Positions 1 to 8,048 of a DNA stretch of 64,000 nucleotides are shown here, piece after piece (positions within the stretch are counted from its first letter, which is position 1; the number at the start of each line of letters is the position of its first letter). The translations under genes were made by a program, and so were the position numbers. The notes beneath the pieces are model-generated. The model saw nothing but the letters and a program-made list of their open reading frames with translations. It searched no databases and had not been told where the DNA came from. Location of the stretch: NCBI GenBank assembly GCA_031292735.1, contig JARLGP010000304.1, forward strand, positions 13,397 through 77,396, written 5' to 3'. Source of the DNA: Holophaga sp. Lineage in GTDB: Bacteria; Acidobacteriota; Holophagae; Holophagales; Holophagaceae.

Positions 1-744
1 CAGCCGGAAGGTGTCCTGGCGGGTTCCGGCCCAGGCCGAGCGGTCCAGCACGTTGCGCCCCAGCAGGATCCCTTCGCCGATGCGGAACTGGTTGATTTCC
101 TTGGGCATGTTTCCGGACGCCAGGAGCGGCAGGCTGGAGCTGTTGCCGCCGGACAGGGTGGCCAGTTCGAGCCCGGTGGCCCTGCGGCAGGCGTCGCGGG
201 TCTGCACCAGCGCGTTCATGTTTTCCACCGAAGGGATCACCCCGCCGTAGCAGGCCAGGTTGCAGCCCAGGCCGGCCACCTCGATGCCCGGCATGCGGGC
301 GGCGCCCTTGACCACTTCCAGCACCAGGTCGGGCCAGACCCCCTCGCGCAGGTCGCCCACGTCCACCATGACGATGACCTGGTGCGGCTTGTGCAGGAAC
401 TGGGCCGCCTCCGAAAGCAGGCCGATGGTTTCAAGGCTTGAATTCAGGGTGACATCGGCACAGCGCACCACGTCGGCGGCCCGGGACGGGGCCGGGATGC
501 GCAGCAGCATGAGCGGCAGGGCCGGGCCGGTGTCGGCCATGGACATCATGTTGGTGATGCGGGAATCGGCGATCAGGTCGGCGCCACCGGCCTCCAGGGC
601 GCGCACCACCGCCGGGTGGGCGCAGGTGACCTTGGTGACACAGGCGACCCGGGCACCGTGCCGGTGGCAAAGCCCGATCACCGACTGGGCGTTCTCTTTG
701 ATGCGATCCGGATATATCTCGAGACGGGGGGTCCGGCAGTACAT
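1..744 (-). CDS. orr: Ornithine racemase (partial, 3' end outside window)
   Basis: PLP enzyme of the alanine-racemase N-terminal fold that converts L-ornithine to D-ornithine, the substrate of the aminomutase encoded just upstream. Hand translation from the ATG at 744 gives 248 codons open to the left edge. It starts MYCRTPRLEIYPDRIKEN and has the expected PLP lysine in CVTKVTCAHP (Lys38), followed by segments typical of this family such as LIADSRITNM, VMVDVGDLREG and SGGNSSSLPLL. An AGGAG lies about 7 nt upstream of the start, and the mutL-like stop is only 14 nt away, so this is the last visible gene of the ornithine oxidation operon. Family membership is clear; ornithine specificity is inferred mainly from the operon, since close relatives act on alanine or other amino acids. 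Confidence 0.88.
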   Translation of the reverse strand, partial: MYCRTPRLEIYPDRIKENAQSVIGLCHRHGARVACVTKVTCAHPAVVRALEAGGADLIADSRITNMMSMADTGPALPLMLLRIPAPSRAADVVRCADVTLNSSLETIGLLSEAAQFLHKPHQVIVMVDVGDLREGVWPDLVLEVVKGAARMPGIEVAGLGCNLACYGGVIPSVENMNALVQTRDACRRATGLELATLSGGNSSSLPLLASGNMPKEINQFRIGEGILLGRNVLDRSAWAGTRQDTFRL

Positions 745-758
745 GGGTGCTCCTGGTG

Positions 759-2099
759 TCAGTCGGTTTCCGCAGCAGCCCAGCGGGCGAAGGTCCGCTT
801 CACCTCCTCCGGGTAGGCCTGGGCGAGGGTGCCCAGGGCGGAGAACAGGTAGTCGCGGTCGATGAGGATCCGGGCGTCCGGGGGCGGCAGTAGATACTTG
901 CCGGGACCGGTGCAGATGGCACGCAGGCATTCGGCCCCGCCCTCGATGCGGGTGAGGGCGCCGCCGGTGGCCACCACCCAGCGCACCGCGGTGAGGTCCT
1001 TGCCCTTGACGATCTGCTTGCGGCCGGTGGGGGTGTAGAGGTCGGACAGGGTTCCGGCGTGCCGTTTGGCGGCCACCTCCACCGCGCGGGCGCACAGCCA
1101 CCGGGTGAGTTCCTGTTCCCGGACGGTGTGCGGAATCGCCTGCAGATCCGGCAGCTTGGCCTGCCATTCCGGGGTGCCGTACATGGCCATGACGTTGCGG
1201 GCGTTGACGTACACCCCCAGGTCGCCCTCCACCGTACGCTTGGCGCGGGGTTCGGGATCCACCAGCATGGCCGCGAACGGGCCGGCGCCGTCGGTGACCG
1301 AGTGCAGGTCGGTGGTGGCGCCGCCCACGTCGAACACCAGGCAGTCGCCCATGACCTCCGCGAACAGCTCGGCGCCGCGCAGCACGGCTCCGGGGGTGGG
1401 CAGGATGGCCCGGGTGGTCAGGCCGGCGAACCGGGCCATGCCCGGGGCGTGGATGATGTGCCGGCTGAACACCTCGTGGATCAGCCGGCGCAGCGGCTCG
1501 ATGTTCAGCACGTCCACATCCGGGAACACGTTCTCGGCCAGCATCAGCTCCAGCCCGGCCGCCTCGAACAGGCGCCGGACCGGCTTCTGCAGGGCCCGGT
1601 TGCCGGCGTACACCACGGGAATGGGCAGCTTCAGCTCGGCGATCCGCTCGGCGTTGCGCAGCACCACCCCCTTGTCGCCGAAGTCGACCCCTCCGGCCAG
1701 CAGGATCATGTTGGGCGCGATGGCGCTCAGCTCCTCCAGGTCGTCGTCGTCCAGGGGGCCGGCGGTGACCTGCTTGACGATGGCGCCCGCGCCAAGCGAG
1801 GCTTCGTGGGCGGCGCGGGCGGTCATGCTGAGGGTCAGGCCGTGGACGGTCATGCGCAGCCCGCCGGCGGCGGAGCTGTTGACGAAGGTCTCCGGCCGGC
1901 CGATGGGCGCGCCAAACCGGGATTCCAGGTCCGCCACCGCCTGGTCCACGCCGAGGCCCACGTCGCCCTGGGCCACGCTGGTCGGCGCGAACCCCTGGGC
2001 CACGTGGACGAAGCCCCCTTCCCCGCCGCGGACGAACCCGTTCAGCTTGGTGATGGTGCTCCCCACCTCGATGGTGAGGATCTCGATGGCGCCGGCCAT
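759..2099 (-). CDS. MutL/GlmL-family ATPase-like protein of the ornithine aminomutase operon
   Basis: A 446-residue protein of the MutL/GlmL family, which accompanies B12-dependent carbon-skeleton and amino mutases in clostridia. The N-terminus has ILTIEVGSTITKLNGF and there is a later DVGGATTDLHSV phosphate-loop segment, as in ASKHA-type (actin/Hsp70/sugar kinase) ATPases. The gene lies between oraE and orr; the ATG at 2099 has GGAGG 6 nt upstream, overlapping the oraE stop region, so translation is probably coupled. A chaperone or reactivation role for the OraSE cobalamin enzyme is inference from family and position; the biochemical function of this family is not well settled. It is unrelated to the mismatch repair protein MutL despite the name. 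Confidence 0.85.
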   Translation of the reverse strand: MAGAIEILTIEVGSTITKLNGFVRGGEGGFVHVAQGFAPTSVAQGDVGLGVDQAVADLESRFGAPIGRPETFVNSSAAGGLRMTVHGLTLSMTARAAHEASLGAGAIVKQVTAGPLDDDDLEELSAIAPNMILLAGGVDFGDKGVVLRNAERIAELKLPIPVVYAGNRALQKPVRRLFEAAGLELMLAENVFPDVDVLNIEPLRRLIHEVFSRHIIHAPGMARFAGLTTRAILPTPGAVLRGAELFAEVMGDCLVFDVGGATTDLHSVTDGAGPFAAMLVDPEPRAKRTVEGDLGVYVNARNVMAMYGTPEWQAKLPDLQAIPHTVREQELTRWLCARAVEVAAKRHAGTLSDLYTPTGRKQIVKGKDLTAVRWVVATGGALTRIEGGAECLRAICTGPGKYLLPPPDARILIDRDYLFSALGTLAQAYPEEVKRTFARWAAAETD

Positions 2100-2110
2100 G
2101 GCGGAACCTC

Positions 2111-4318
2111 CTAGATGACGCCCCTTGCCTTGAGCGTCTTGACCAGGGCGTCCACCACGTGGATGCCCTTGGTGCCCCGGCCGAAGGTGGCGTCCAGGCC
2201 GGTCTCCTTGGCCATGTCGCGGTTCACCTGGGTGCCGCCGGCGATCAGCACCAGCTTGTCGCGCAGGCCCCGCTCCTGGCACAGGGCGGCCAGCTTCTTC
2301 ATCTGGGTGCGGTGGATGTCGTTGTGGCTGATGACGGTGGAGATCAGGATGGCCTGGGCGCCGGTCTCCACCGCGGCGTCCACCAGCTTGCCCACCGGCA
2401 CCGAGGTGCCAAGGTAGTGGTACTTCACGCCGTACTTCTCGATGCCGCCGTGCTTGATGTCCAGGATCTCGCGCATGCCGACGCTGTGCTCGTCCTCGCC
2501 CACGGTGCCGGCCACCACGGTCAGCCCCACCCGCTTCACCGCCGCGCGCAGCTCCTCCTCGGGCAGGATGACCTCCTTCACCGGGACCTTCAGGGTGCTC
2601 TTCTCGATGTCGAAGGCCACCTTGCCCTTCACCTCCACGAAGCAGCCCTCGGCCGGGTGCAGCACCATGGTGTTGATCACTTCGGGGTCGGCCAGGCCCA
2701 TCCTGCGGGCCATCTCCAGGGCGTAGGCCGGGGCGATGTCCTCGTTCTGGGCCACGAACAGCTGGATCAGCACGGTGCCGTCGCCGGCCCATTCCACCTC
2801 GGGCCGGATCATGCCGCCCTTGCGGTAGGGATAGCTCTGCTCCAGGCGTTTGTTGCAGTTGTCCTCGGGGTCCAGTTCGTCGATGAAGACGATCTTTTCC
2901 GGCTTGCACAGGGTGCAGCCGCCGATGGGGTCGCAGGGCCTGGCGAGCCCGGCGGGCACCTGGTTGTGGCCGAAGTGGCTGCACACCGGCGCGTAGTAGT
3001 CCGGGTCGCGGGGGATGATGGTGTCGGCGCCCACCCCGCCCTTGCCGTCCCGGGCGATGCCGTCGCCGTTGCGCTCGGGGTACTTGCCGGAGTCCACGAA
3101 GAAGCCCTTTTCCACCGCGGCGAAATAGCCGCCGGTCTCGATCACTTCCTCCAGGAAGGCCACCGCGCGCTCCTTGAGGTCGCGCACCATCCCGCCCAGG
3201 GGACCGTCCAGGTTCAGGGTCACCAGCTCCTTGATGCCGTCCAGGGCCGCCCAGGTCTGCTTCACGGTCTGCACGCCGCGGATGGTGTTGTTGTGCCAGG
3301 GCACGTTGCGCCCCTCGTCCGGGGTGATGGTGGACTGGATGTCGGCCCGGGTGAGCATGGAGATGAGGGTGTCCACGGTGTGGGTGCGGATGGCCTCCTC
3401 GATGTCCGCCTCGATGTAGCGGGTGTTCTGCTGGGCGCGCATCTTGTACTCGCTGAACAGGTCGCGCAGGGCCACCGCATACGGCAGGTCGTACCACAGC
3501 TTGGGCGCCGGCGGCGAGTCGGGCGGCACGGTGGACAGGCCGATCAGGCTCTTCTCCATGCCCGAAGCCACCGAGAAGGCGCAGTTGAGACCGTGCTGCA
3601 CCATCAGCTCGGGCATCACCATCCAGCCGGCCTTCGCGGTGGCGTTGGCGTTGTGCGCGCCGTCGATCTGGAAGATCCCGGCCCCGGCCATCACCCGCTT
3701 GGCCTCGGCGGCGTCCACGAACGAGCGGTACATGTTCACGTTGCGGTAGAGCACGTTGTACTGGGGATCCTGGTGGGCCCCGTTGATGCCCTCCTCGGCG
3801 AACAGCACGGCCACTTCCGGGCCGGCCACGCCGGAGACGTAGGAGTGGAAGTTGATGGGGCGGCCCACCTCCTGCTCGATCAGGTCGCAGGCCTTGCGGC
3901 TGGCGCGGATCTGCTTGCGGGTGATGGGCACCCCGCCGATGCCCTCCGGGGTGCCTTCCACCAGGCCGTCGATGTGGCTCTGGCCGGTGGTGCGGATCAC
4001 CATGATGTGGTCGGCGCCGTGCCAGGCGGCCATGCGCATGCGCCGCAGGTCGTCCTCGAAGCGCCCGGAGGCGATCTCGGCGGTGACCACGCAGGAGGGC
4101 TGCGGATCGATGTGATCGAAGTACTTGGACGCGGGCAGCCCGATGGACTGTTTCAAGGGCTTGGACATGTCCCGGAAGTGGAAGGGGCCCATGTCGACGC
4201 CTTCCTTGGGCACCTCGCGCCAGGTCCACCCCTTGCGCTTCGGGTGGTAGTGCTCCAGGTCTTCCAGGATGAATTCAACGTCTAGCTTCTGGTTGGGTTG
4301 AAGGGGAGGAATGGTCAT
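2111..4318 (-). CDS. oraE: D-ornithine 4,5-aminomutase, large (B12/PLP) subunit
   Basis: Large subunit of adenosylcobalamin- and PLP-dependent D-ornithine 4,5-aminomutase, which makes (2R,4S)-2,4-diaminopentanoate. The protein has 735 residues from the ATG at 4318. The N-terminal TIM-barrel part contains characteristic segments (DLEHYHPKRKGWTWREVP, GLVEGTPEGIGGVPITRKQI). The C-terminal B12 domain has the base-off motif DEHSVG, with the cobalt-binding His at about residue 611, and IKHGG with the PLP lysine at about 622. The eleven-residue spacing equals that between His618 and Lys629 in the clostridial enzyme. The end of the protein (LIAGGTQVNRDMAKETGLD) is the B12 Rossmann fold. It follows oraS by 20 nt. 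All key residues appear intact. Confidence 0.95.
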   Translation of the reverse strand: MTIPPLQPNQKLDVEFILEDLEHYHPKRKGWTWREVPKEGVDMGPFHFRDMSKPLKQSIGLPASKYFDHIDPQPSCVVTAEIASGRFEDDLRRMRMAAWHGADHIMVIRTTGQSHIDGLVEGTPEGIGGVPITRKQIRASRKACDLIEQEVGRPINFHSYVSGVAGPEVAVLFAEEGINGAHQDPQYNVLYRNVNMYRSFVDAAEAKRVMAGAGIFQIDGAHNANATAKAGWMVMPELMVQHGLNCAFSVASGMEKSLIGLSTVPPDSPPAPKLWYDLPYAVALRDLFSEYKMRAQQNTRYIEADIEEAIRTHTVDTLISMLTRADIQSTITPDEGRNVPWHNNTIRGVQTVKQTWAALDGIKELVTLNLDGPLGGMVRDLKERAVAFLEEVIETGGYFAAVEKGFFVDSGKYPERNGDGIARDGKGGVGADTIIPRDPDYYAPVCSHFGHNQVPAGLARPCDPIGGCTLCKPEKIVFIDELDPEDNCNKRLEQSYPYRKGGMIRPEVEWAGDGTVLIQLFVAQNEDIAPAYALEMARRMGLADPEVINTMVLHPAEGCFVEVKGKVAFDIEKSTLKVPVKEVILPEEELRAAVKRVGLTVVAGTVGEDEHSVGMREILDIKHGGIEKYGVKYHYLGTSVPVGKLVDAAVETGAQAILISTVISHNDIHRTQMKKLAALCQERGLRDKLVLIAGGTQVNRDMAKETGLDATFGRGTKGIHVVDALVKTLKARGVI

Positions 4319-4338
4319 GGTTGCATCTCGCTGCGGAA

Positions 4339-4722
4339 TCAGAACAGGCCCTGGAGGACTTCCTTGTGCTCGAGGATGGCGGCGGCGGCGCCGCGCACGT
4401 CGGTGCCGGCCTTCCGGGAGACCCTCAGCACCACGTGGCCGGCGCCCTTGCCCAGCAGCCCGGCCTCGCGGATCCGGTCCACCACGCCGTGCGAGCTGAG
4501 GCTGTCGATGCCCATGCGCAGCAGCACGGACCGTTCGATGGAGGGGCTGGTGTGGGTCCTGGCCAGCTCCACGATGGGCGCCACCGCCTGGTCGCAAAGC
4601 TGCCAGAACCGCTGCTTCAACTGTTCGTCGCTCATCTGCTTGAGCTGTTCCCGCCTCTGTTCGAACCGGGCTTCACGTTCATCGGTCAAGGGAACCTCCG
4701 TTGACATAGGGTTTGGATTCAT
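4339..4722 (-). CDS. oraS: D-ornithine 4,5-aminomutase, small subunit
   Basis: Small subunit that pairs with OraE; 127 residues, close to the roughly 120 of the clostridial protein. It is rich in charged helix (DEREARFEQRREQLKQMSDE) and then has the conserved region SPSIERSVLLRMGIDSLSS followed by GHVVLRVSRKAG. I chose the ATG at 4722, five nucleotides after the ortB stop, because GGAG precedes it on the operon strand; an internal ATG at 4707 lacks a good ribosome site. Position between ortB and oraE matches known ornithine operons. Function is supported by family sequence and by the adjacent oraE. Confidence 0.93.
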   Translation of the reverse strand: MNPNPMSTEVPLTDEREARFEQRREQLKQMSDEQLKQRFWQLCDQAVAPIVELARTHTSPSIERSVLLRMGIDSLSSHGVVDRIREAGLLGKGAGHVVLRVSRKAGTDVRGAAAAILEHKEVLQGLF

Positions 4723-4727
4723 GGCGG

Positions 4728-6131
4728 TCACAGCTCCGGCACGGCCCGGCGCACCCAGGCCACGTCCCGCTTGATGTCGTCGGCCAGGAACCGGTAGTCG
4801 GACTCGCTCCACTGGGCGGCCGGATGCGCCTTGGCGGCGTTCCGCAGGTAGGAGAGGCGCAGCTTGTCCATGTCCTGGACGGCGCCCCGAACCTGCTCCA
4901 GCCGCTCGGGGATGACGATGGTCTTGCCCGGAACGTTCTCCCGGGGGTCGCCCACCCGCACCTCGATGCCGTTCTCCCGGGCGAAGGACAGCTGCCGGTT
5001 CTGGTGCTTGCCGGCGCCGGTGTATTCGGTCTCCTGCACCACCACGATCTGCTCGCGGTCCATCTGCCGGGCCAGGGTGACCGCGGCGGTGAGGCTGATG
5101 TTGCCGGCGGGGCCGCGCTCCAGGCCTTCCAGCTTGGCCAGCAGCTCGGTCACGTAGAACACCTCGCCCTGGGTCACCAGCTGATACTCGTCCATGTAGC
5201 GCAGGCTGCGCGCCGCGTTGCGCGGCACGTCCACCCGGTCCGGCCAGGTGGCGAACGGCACGCCGAACCCGGTGTGGCCGGTGGTGAAGGACTTGCGGTT
5301 GAAATCATGGTCGGAGGCCATGTGCAGGCCGCCCAGGTCCACGGAGCAGGCCACCACCCGCGCCCCGCCGCAGCCGGCGGCCAGCAGGCCCCGGGCGGTG
5401 CCGGTGAGGTTGCCGCCGCCGGCGTGGGTGATCACCACCGCGTCGGGGTCCTTGTGGTAGCGCTTGCGCACCTGCTCGGCCACCTCCACCCCCAGGGTCT
5501 CCACCCCGCGGATGCCGAACGGGGTGTACAGGCTGGCGTTGAAATAGCCGGTCTGCTCCAGGGTGAGCAGCAGCTGGAAGAACAGCTCGGGGCCCACGGA
5601 CAGGCGCTGCACTTCGGCGCCGTAGGCCTCGCAGGCGCGGCTCTTCTCGACGATCTCGGGCTGGCCCACGCCGCGGCTGTCGAACACTTCCTGGAGCACG
5701 ATGCACTTCAGCCCGCGCATGGCGGCCTGGCTGGCCACGGCGGCGCCGTAGTTGCCGGAGGTGGCGGTGGCCACCCCGGGGTAGCCCTTGCGCTTGGCTT
5801 CATAGGCGCTGATGGAGGCGCGCCGTGCCTTGAACGAGCCGCCGGCGTTGGCGGCCTCGTCCTTCACCAGGATGGTGGCGCCCTTGCCCGGCCCGGCGAA
5901 GGCGCGCACCGCCGCGGTGAGGTTCTTCAGCTCGTGCAGCGGGGTATTGCCTACCTTGGCTTCGGCCTGGATCCGGGCCACCTCTTCGAGGCTGTATCCG
6001 GTCTCCCGCATCATGCGCTCGTAATCGAAAGCCACCGGGCTCTGGATGAAATCCGAGAAGTCGATGCCCAGGCTGGCCTTCATGATCTCGTTCTTGCGCG
6101 CCATCACTGCGGCGTAGGAAAAGTCGCTCAT
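4728..6131 (-). CDS. ortB: 2-amino-4-oxopentanoate thiolase, beta subunit
   Basis: PLP subunit of the two-component thiolase that cleaves 2-amino-4-oxopentanoate with CoA to acetyl-CoA and D-alanine, the last step of ornithine oxidation. The 467 residues follow the fold-type II (threonine synthase/tryptophan synthase beta-like) pattern, with the PLP lysine in NAGGSFKARRAS (Lys101), an SGNYGAAVAS loop, and the glycine-rich THAGGGNLTGTA phosphate-binding segment. The start ATG at 6131 overlaps the last codons of ortA (ortA stop at 6128-6130), which indicates translational coupling. Family and context agree. Confidence 0.94.
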   Translation of the reverse strand: MSDFSYAAVMARKNEIMKASLGIDFSDFIQSPVAFDYERMMRETGYSLEEVARIQAEAKVGNTPLHELKNLTAAVRAFAGPGKGATILVKDEAANAGGSFKARRASISAYEAKRKGYPGVATATSGNYGAAVASQAAMRGLKCIVLQEVFDSRGVGQPEIVEKSRACEAYGAEVQRLSVGPELFFQLLLTLEQTGYFNASLYTPFGIRGVETLGVEVAEQVRKRYHKDPDAVVITHAGGGNLTGTARGLLAAGCGGARVVACSVDLGGLHMASDHDFNRKSFTTGHTGFGVPFATWPDRVDVPRNAARSLRYMDEYQLVTQGEVFYVTELLAKLEGLERGPAGNISLTAAVTLARQMDREQIVVVQETEYTGAGKHQNRQLSFARENGIEVRVGDPRENVPGKTIVIPERLEQVRGAVQDMDKLRLSYLRNAAKAHPAAQWSESDYRFLADDIKRDVAWVRRAVPEL

Positions 6132-6412
6132 GCCTTGGCCTCCGTTCCGATGCGCAGCAGTTCCGGCACGGTGGCGCCGAAGCTGTGGCTGTAGCTGGGA
6201 TTCACCACCTTCAGCAGGCCGGTGTGGTCATGGCCGATGAGGCTGCGCACGGTCACCTGCGCACCCAGCTCGGCGTCCTCCAGGAGGAATCCGGAGAGCT
6301 TCAGGAGGTACGGGCACCTGCGGGTGTCCTCCGGCAGATTGGGGGCGCGCTCCTCGGGTTTCAGCAGCACCCGTTCGATCTCCACCCAGGTTCCCTTGGC
6401 GATTTTGCTCAT
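6128..6412 (-). CDS. ortA: 2-amino-4-oxopentanoate thiolase, alpha subunit
   Basis: Small (94-residue) partner of OrtB. It begins MSKIAKGTWVEIERVLLKP and includes APNLPEDT and a C-terminal NPSYSHSFGATVPELLRIG segment typical of the OrtA family. The gene overlaps ortB by 4 nt and lies 9 nt after ord. A GGAGG-type ribosome site precedes the ATG at 6412. OrtA is required with OrtB for thiolase activity in Clostridium sticklandii; the assignment here rests on family sequence plus the conserved gene order. Confidence 0.93.
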   Translation of the reverse strand: MSKIAKGTWVEIERVLLKPEERAPNLPEDTRRCPYLLKLSGFLLEDAELGAQVTVRSLIGHDHTGLLKVVNPSYSHSFGATVPELLRIGTEAKA

Positions 6413-6421
6413 GGCTCCCTC

Positions 6422-7477
6422 CTAGGACCAGATCTGTTCGCGCATGTCGCCCATGATGGCCCGGGGCACCGGCAGGTCGATCATGGTGTGCAGGCCGGGG
6501 CGGGCGTTGATCACCTGGGGGATCATGTTGATGCACATGGCGATGGTGCCGATGCCGCCGGGCACCTCCGGCTTGTTGGCCAGGTTCACGTTGGGCACCC
6601 CCTTGATCACCACGTAGTCGCCGGTCTCGGTGCCTTCCAGCTGGGGTTCGACCTGCTGGGGATGGACCATCTCCACGGCCCGCCTGCCGCCCACGGTGCC
6701 GATCCCCTTCATGGTGCAGCCGGCCACGTGGCCCGGCTTCACGTCGACATACTTGGTCCTGCGCGGCACCTTGGAGATGATGGGCTCCATGGATTGCGCC
6801 ACCGGCGCGTCCAGCTTCCAGCCGATGGCGTCGCAGATCATGTTCACCGATTCGTTGAAGCCCACGTGGCCGGCCAGGTGGCCCGAAGCGGACTGCTTTC
6901 GAAACACCTCCGGGCTGAGGCCCACGCCCTGCTCCTCCATGACCGCGGGGCCGAACGGGGACAGGCTGTTCACCCGCTCCGCCTTGATGGTCTCCACGTC
7001 AGTGCAGGCCCCGGTCATGAGGATCACCAGCAGGTCCATGATCAGCCCGGGGTTGATGCCGGTGCCCAGGATGCTCACCCCGTTGGCCTTGGCCAGCCGG
7101 TCGAGTTCCGCGGCCAGTTCCGGCTCCTTGGCCTTGGGGTAGGCCATCTCCTCGGCGGTGGTGAGCACGTTGATGCCCAGCTCCACGATCAGCTTGATCT
7201 TGTCGAAGGCCTTGCGGGTGTAGCTGTCGGTGGCCAGCAGCACCACGTCCGCCGAGCCCCGGCGGATGACCTGGGTGATGTCGCCCTGGACGATGACGTC
7301 CTCGCGCCCGCCCCGGGGCACGCCCAGCAGTTCGTAGATGCTCCGGCCCATCCGGTCGGGATGCACGTCGCAGACCCCGACGATGTCCACCCCCTGCTTG
7401 CGCAACAGGACTTCGGCCATGCCACTGCCCATGGCCCCAAAGCCCCAGATTGCCACCTTCACCTTCGCTTGCCTCAT
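6422..7477 (-). CDS. ord: 2,4-diaminopentanoate dehydrogenase
   Basis: NAD(P)-dependent oxidative deamination of 2,4-diaminopentanoate to 2-amino-4-oxopentanoate, linking the aminomutase to the thiolase. The 351-residue protein has an N-terminal Rossmann motif (VAIWGFGAMGSGMAEVLL) and the downstream pattern of the dihydrodipicolinate-reductase-like family (GTGINPGLIMDLLVI, GHVGFNESVNMICDAIGW). I use the ATG at 7477 because GGAGGAG stands 5 nt upstream; an earlier in-frame start at 7564 would place coding sequence in an AT-rich control region. It is the first gene of the operon, and an inverted repeat 86 nt upstream (7563-7593) may control it. Confidence 0.93.
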   Translation of the reverse strand: MRQAKVKVAIWGFGAMGSGMAEVLLRKQGVDIVGVCDVHPDRMGRSIYELLGVPRGGREDVIVQGDITQVIRRGSADVVLLATDSYTRKAFDKIKLIVELGINVLTTAEEMAYPKAKEPELAAELDRLAKANGVSILGTGINPGLIMDLLVILMTGACTDVETIKAERVNSLSPFGPAVMEEQGVGLSPEVFRKQSASGHLAGHVGFNESVNMICDAIGWKLDAPVAQSMEPIISKVPRRTKYVDVKPGHVAGCTMKGIGTVGGRRAVEMVHPQQVEPQLEGTETGDYVVIKGVPNVNLANKPEVPGGIGTIAMCINMIPQVINARPGLHTMIDLPVPRAIMGDMREQIWS

Positions 7478-7562
7478 GATGCTCCTCCCACGCCAAATAA
7501 CAGGGCAGGCCATCGCGCAATCCCTTCTACTTTGAGAACAGGTGCCACGGCCGATGTGCAAC

Positions 7563-7593
7563 ATATTGCCATGAATTAATTCGATGGCAATAT
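7563..7593. promoter_or_regulatory. Perfect inverted repeat upstream of ord (candidate operator)
   Basis: Ten-base arms (ATATTGCCAT at 7563-7572 and ATGGCAATAT at 7584-7593) match perfectly as reverse complements, separated by 11 nt that contain a second palindrome, GAATTAATTC. The element ends next to TTGCAC on the minus strand, a possible -35 for ord. The half-site ATATTGCC occurs again at 7903-7910 in front of arcB, which suggests one regulator acting on both divergent operons. The regulator is unknown. Confidence 0.6.
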
Positions 7594-7625
7594 ATTTCGC
7601 AAATATTTTTCGGCAAGCTTCGGAG

Positions 7626-7893
7626 TCAGGCCACCACGTTGAGGATGAAGGAAAGGTTGCCCTCGCCGCGGATCACGTAGACCATCTCGTGGTAGCCGGG
7701 CAGGTCCGGCTGGCCCTGGTAGCGGTCGCCCGGGGCGATGATCCATCTCGGGCCCCTCGCTGACCCGTTCGGTGAACGTGAGGTTGAACGCGGCCGCGAT
7801 ATGCCCCAGAGTGGCCAGGCTGACATTGTTTTCCCCGCTCTCGATCAGCCCGATCGTGCGCCGGCTCACCGCCGAACGGCATCGGGACCTCAA
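7626..7893 (-). pseudogene. Remnant of an XRE-HTH/cupin transcriptional regulator
   Basis: One frame (about 7750-7893) encodes the helix-turn-helix half of an XRE regulator (SRRTIGLIESGENNVSLATL, then GHIAAAFN). A second frame (7626 to about 7760) encodes the start of a cupin domain (RWIIAPGDRYQGQPDLPGYH, then EMVYVIRGEG). A single-base shift near 7745-7755 separates the two. The first helix of the HTH is missing at the 5' end and the cupin stops early at 7626. In intact relatives, XRE-cupin proteins regulate amino-acid and polyamine catabolism, so this was probably the local regulator of the arginine/ornithine genes. I infer that it is nonfunctional; a sequencing error could explain the frameshift but not the truncated ends. 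Confidence 0.7.
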
Positions 7894-7904
7894 TGAGAAA
7901 TATA

Positions 7905-7940
7905 TTGCCCACGTTGGAAAATGGGAACTATACTTCCCAT
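7905..7940 (+). promoter_or_regulatory. Candidate sigma-70 promoter with overlapping operator for arcBCA
   Basis: TTGCCC (7905-7910) and TATACT (7929-7934) are spaced 18 nt apart. The -10 lies inside an inverted repeat, ATGGGAA-6 nt-TTCCCAT, at 7921-7940, a typical repressor position. The ATATTGCC half-site (7903-7910) overlaps the -35 and matches the arms of the repeat in front of ord. The arcB ATG is 108 nt downstream of the repeat. Confidence 0.5.
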
Positions 7941-8048
7941 CATAGAATCTGCCTTCTCCCCTGCGGGGCGCTGAACCATCTAATCATCCATCTCTTTTCT
8001 CAACACTTCGGGGCTCATGGAGCCCCGCCCTGAACCAAGGAGCAACAA

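Noticed and set aside
759..4229. A 1,156-residue open frame spanning the MutL-like and oraE genes on the minus strand
   Set aside because: It is the MutL-like frame extended upstream into high-GC sequence; the good start is at 2099 and oraE is read in a different frame with clear family motifs.
2159..4285. A long plus-strand open frame opposite oraE
   Set aside because: Low-complexity His/Gly/Leu/Val composition with no motif; the opposite strand has a complete enzyme. This is a shadow of codon bias in GC-rich DNA. The same holds for long plus-strand frames opposite tpsA and the yej genes.
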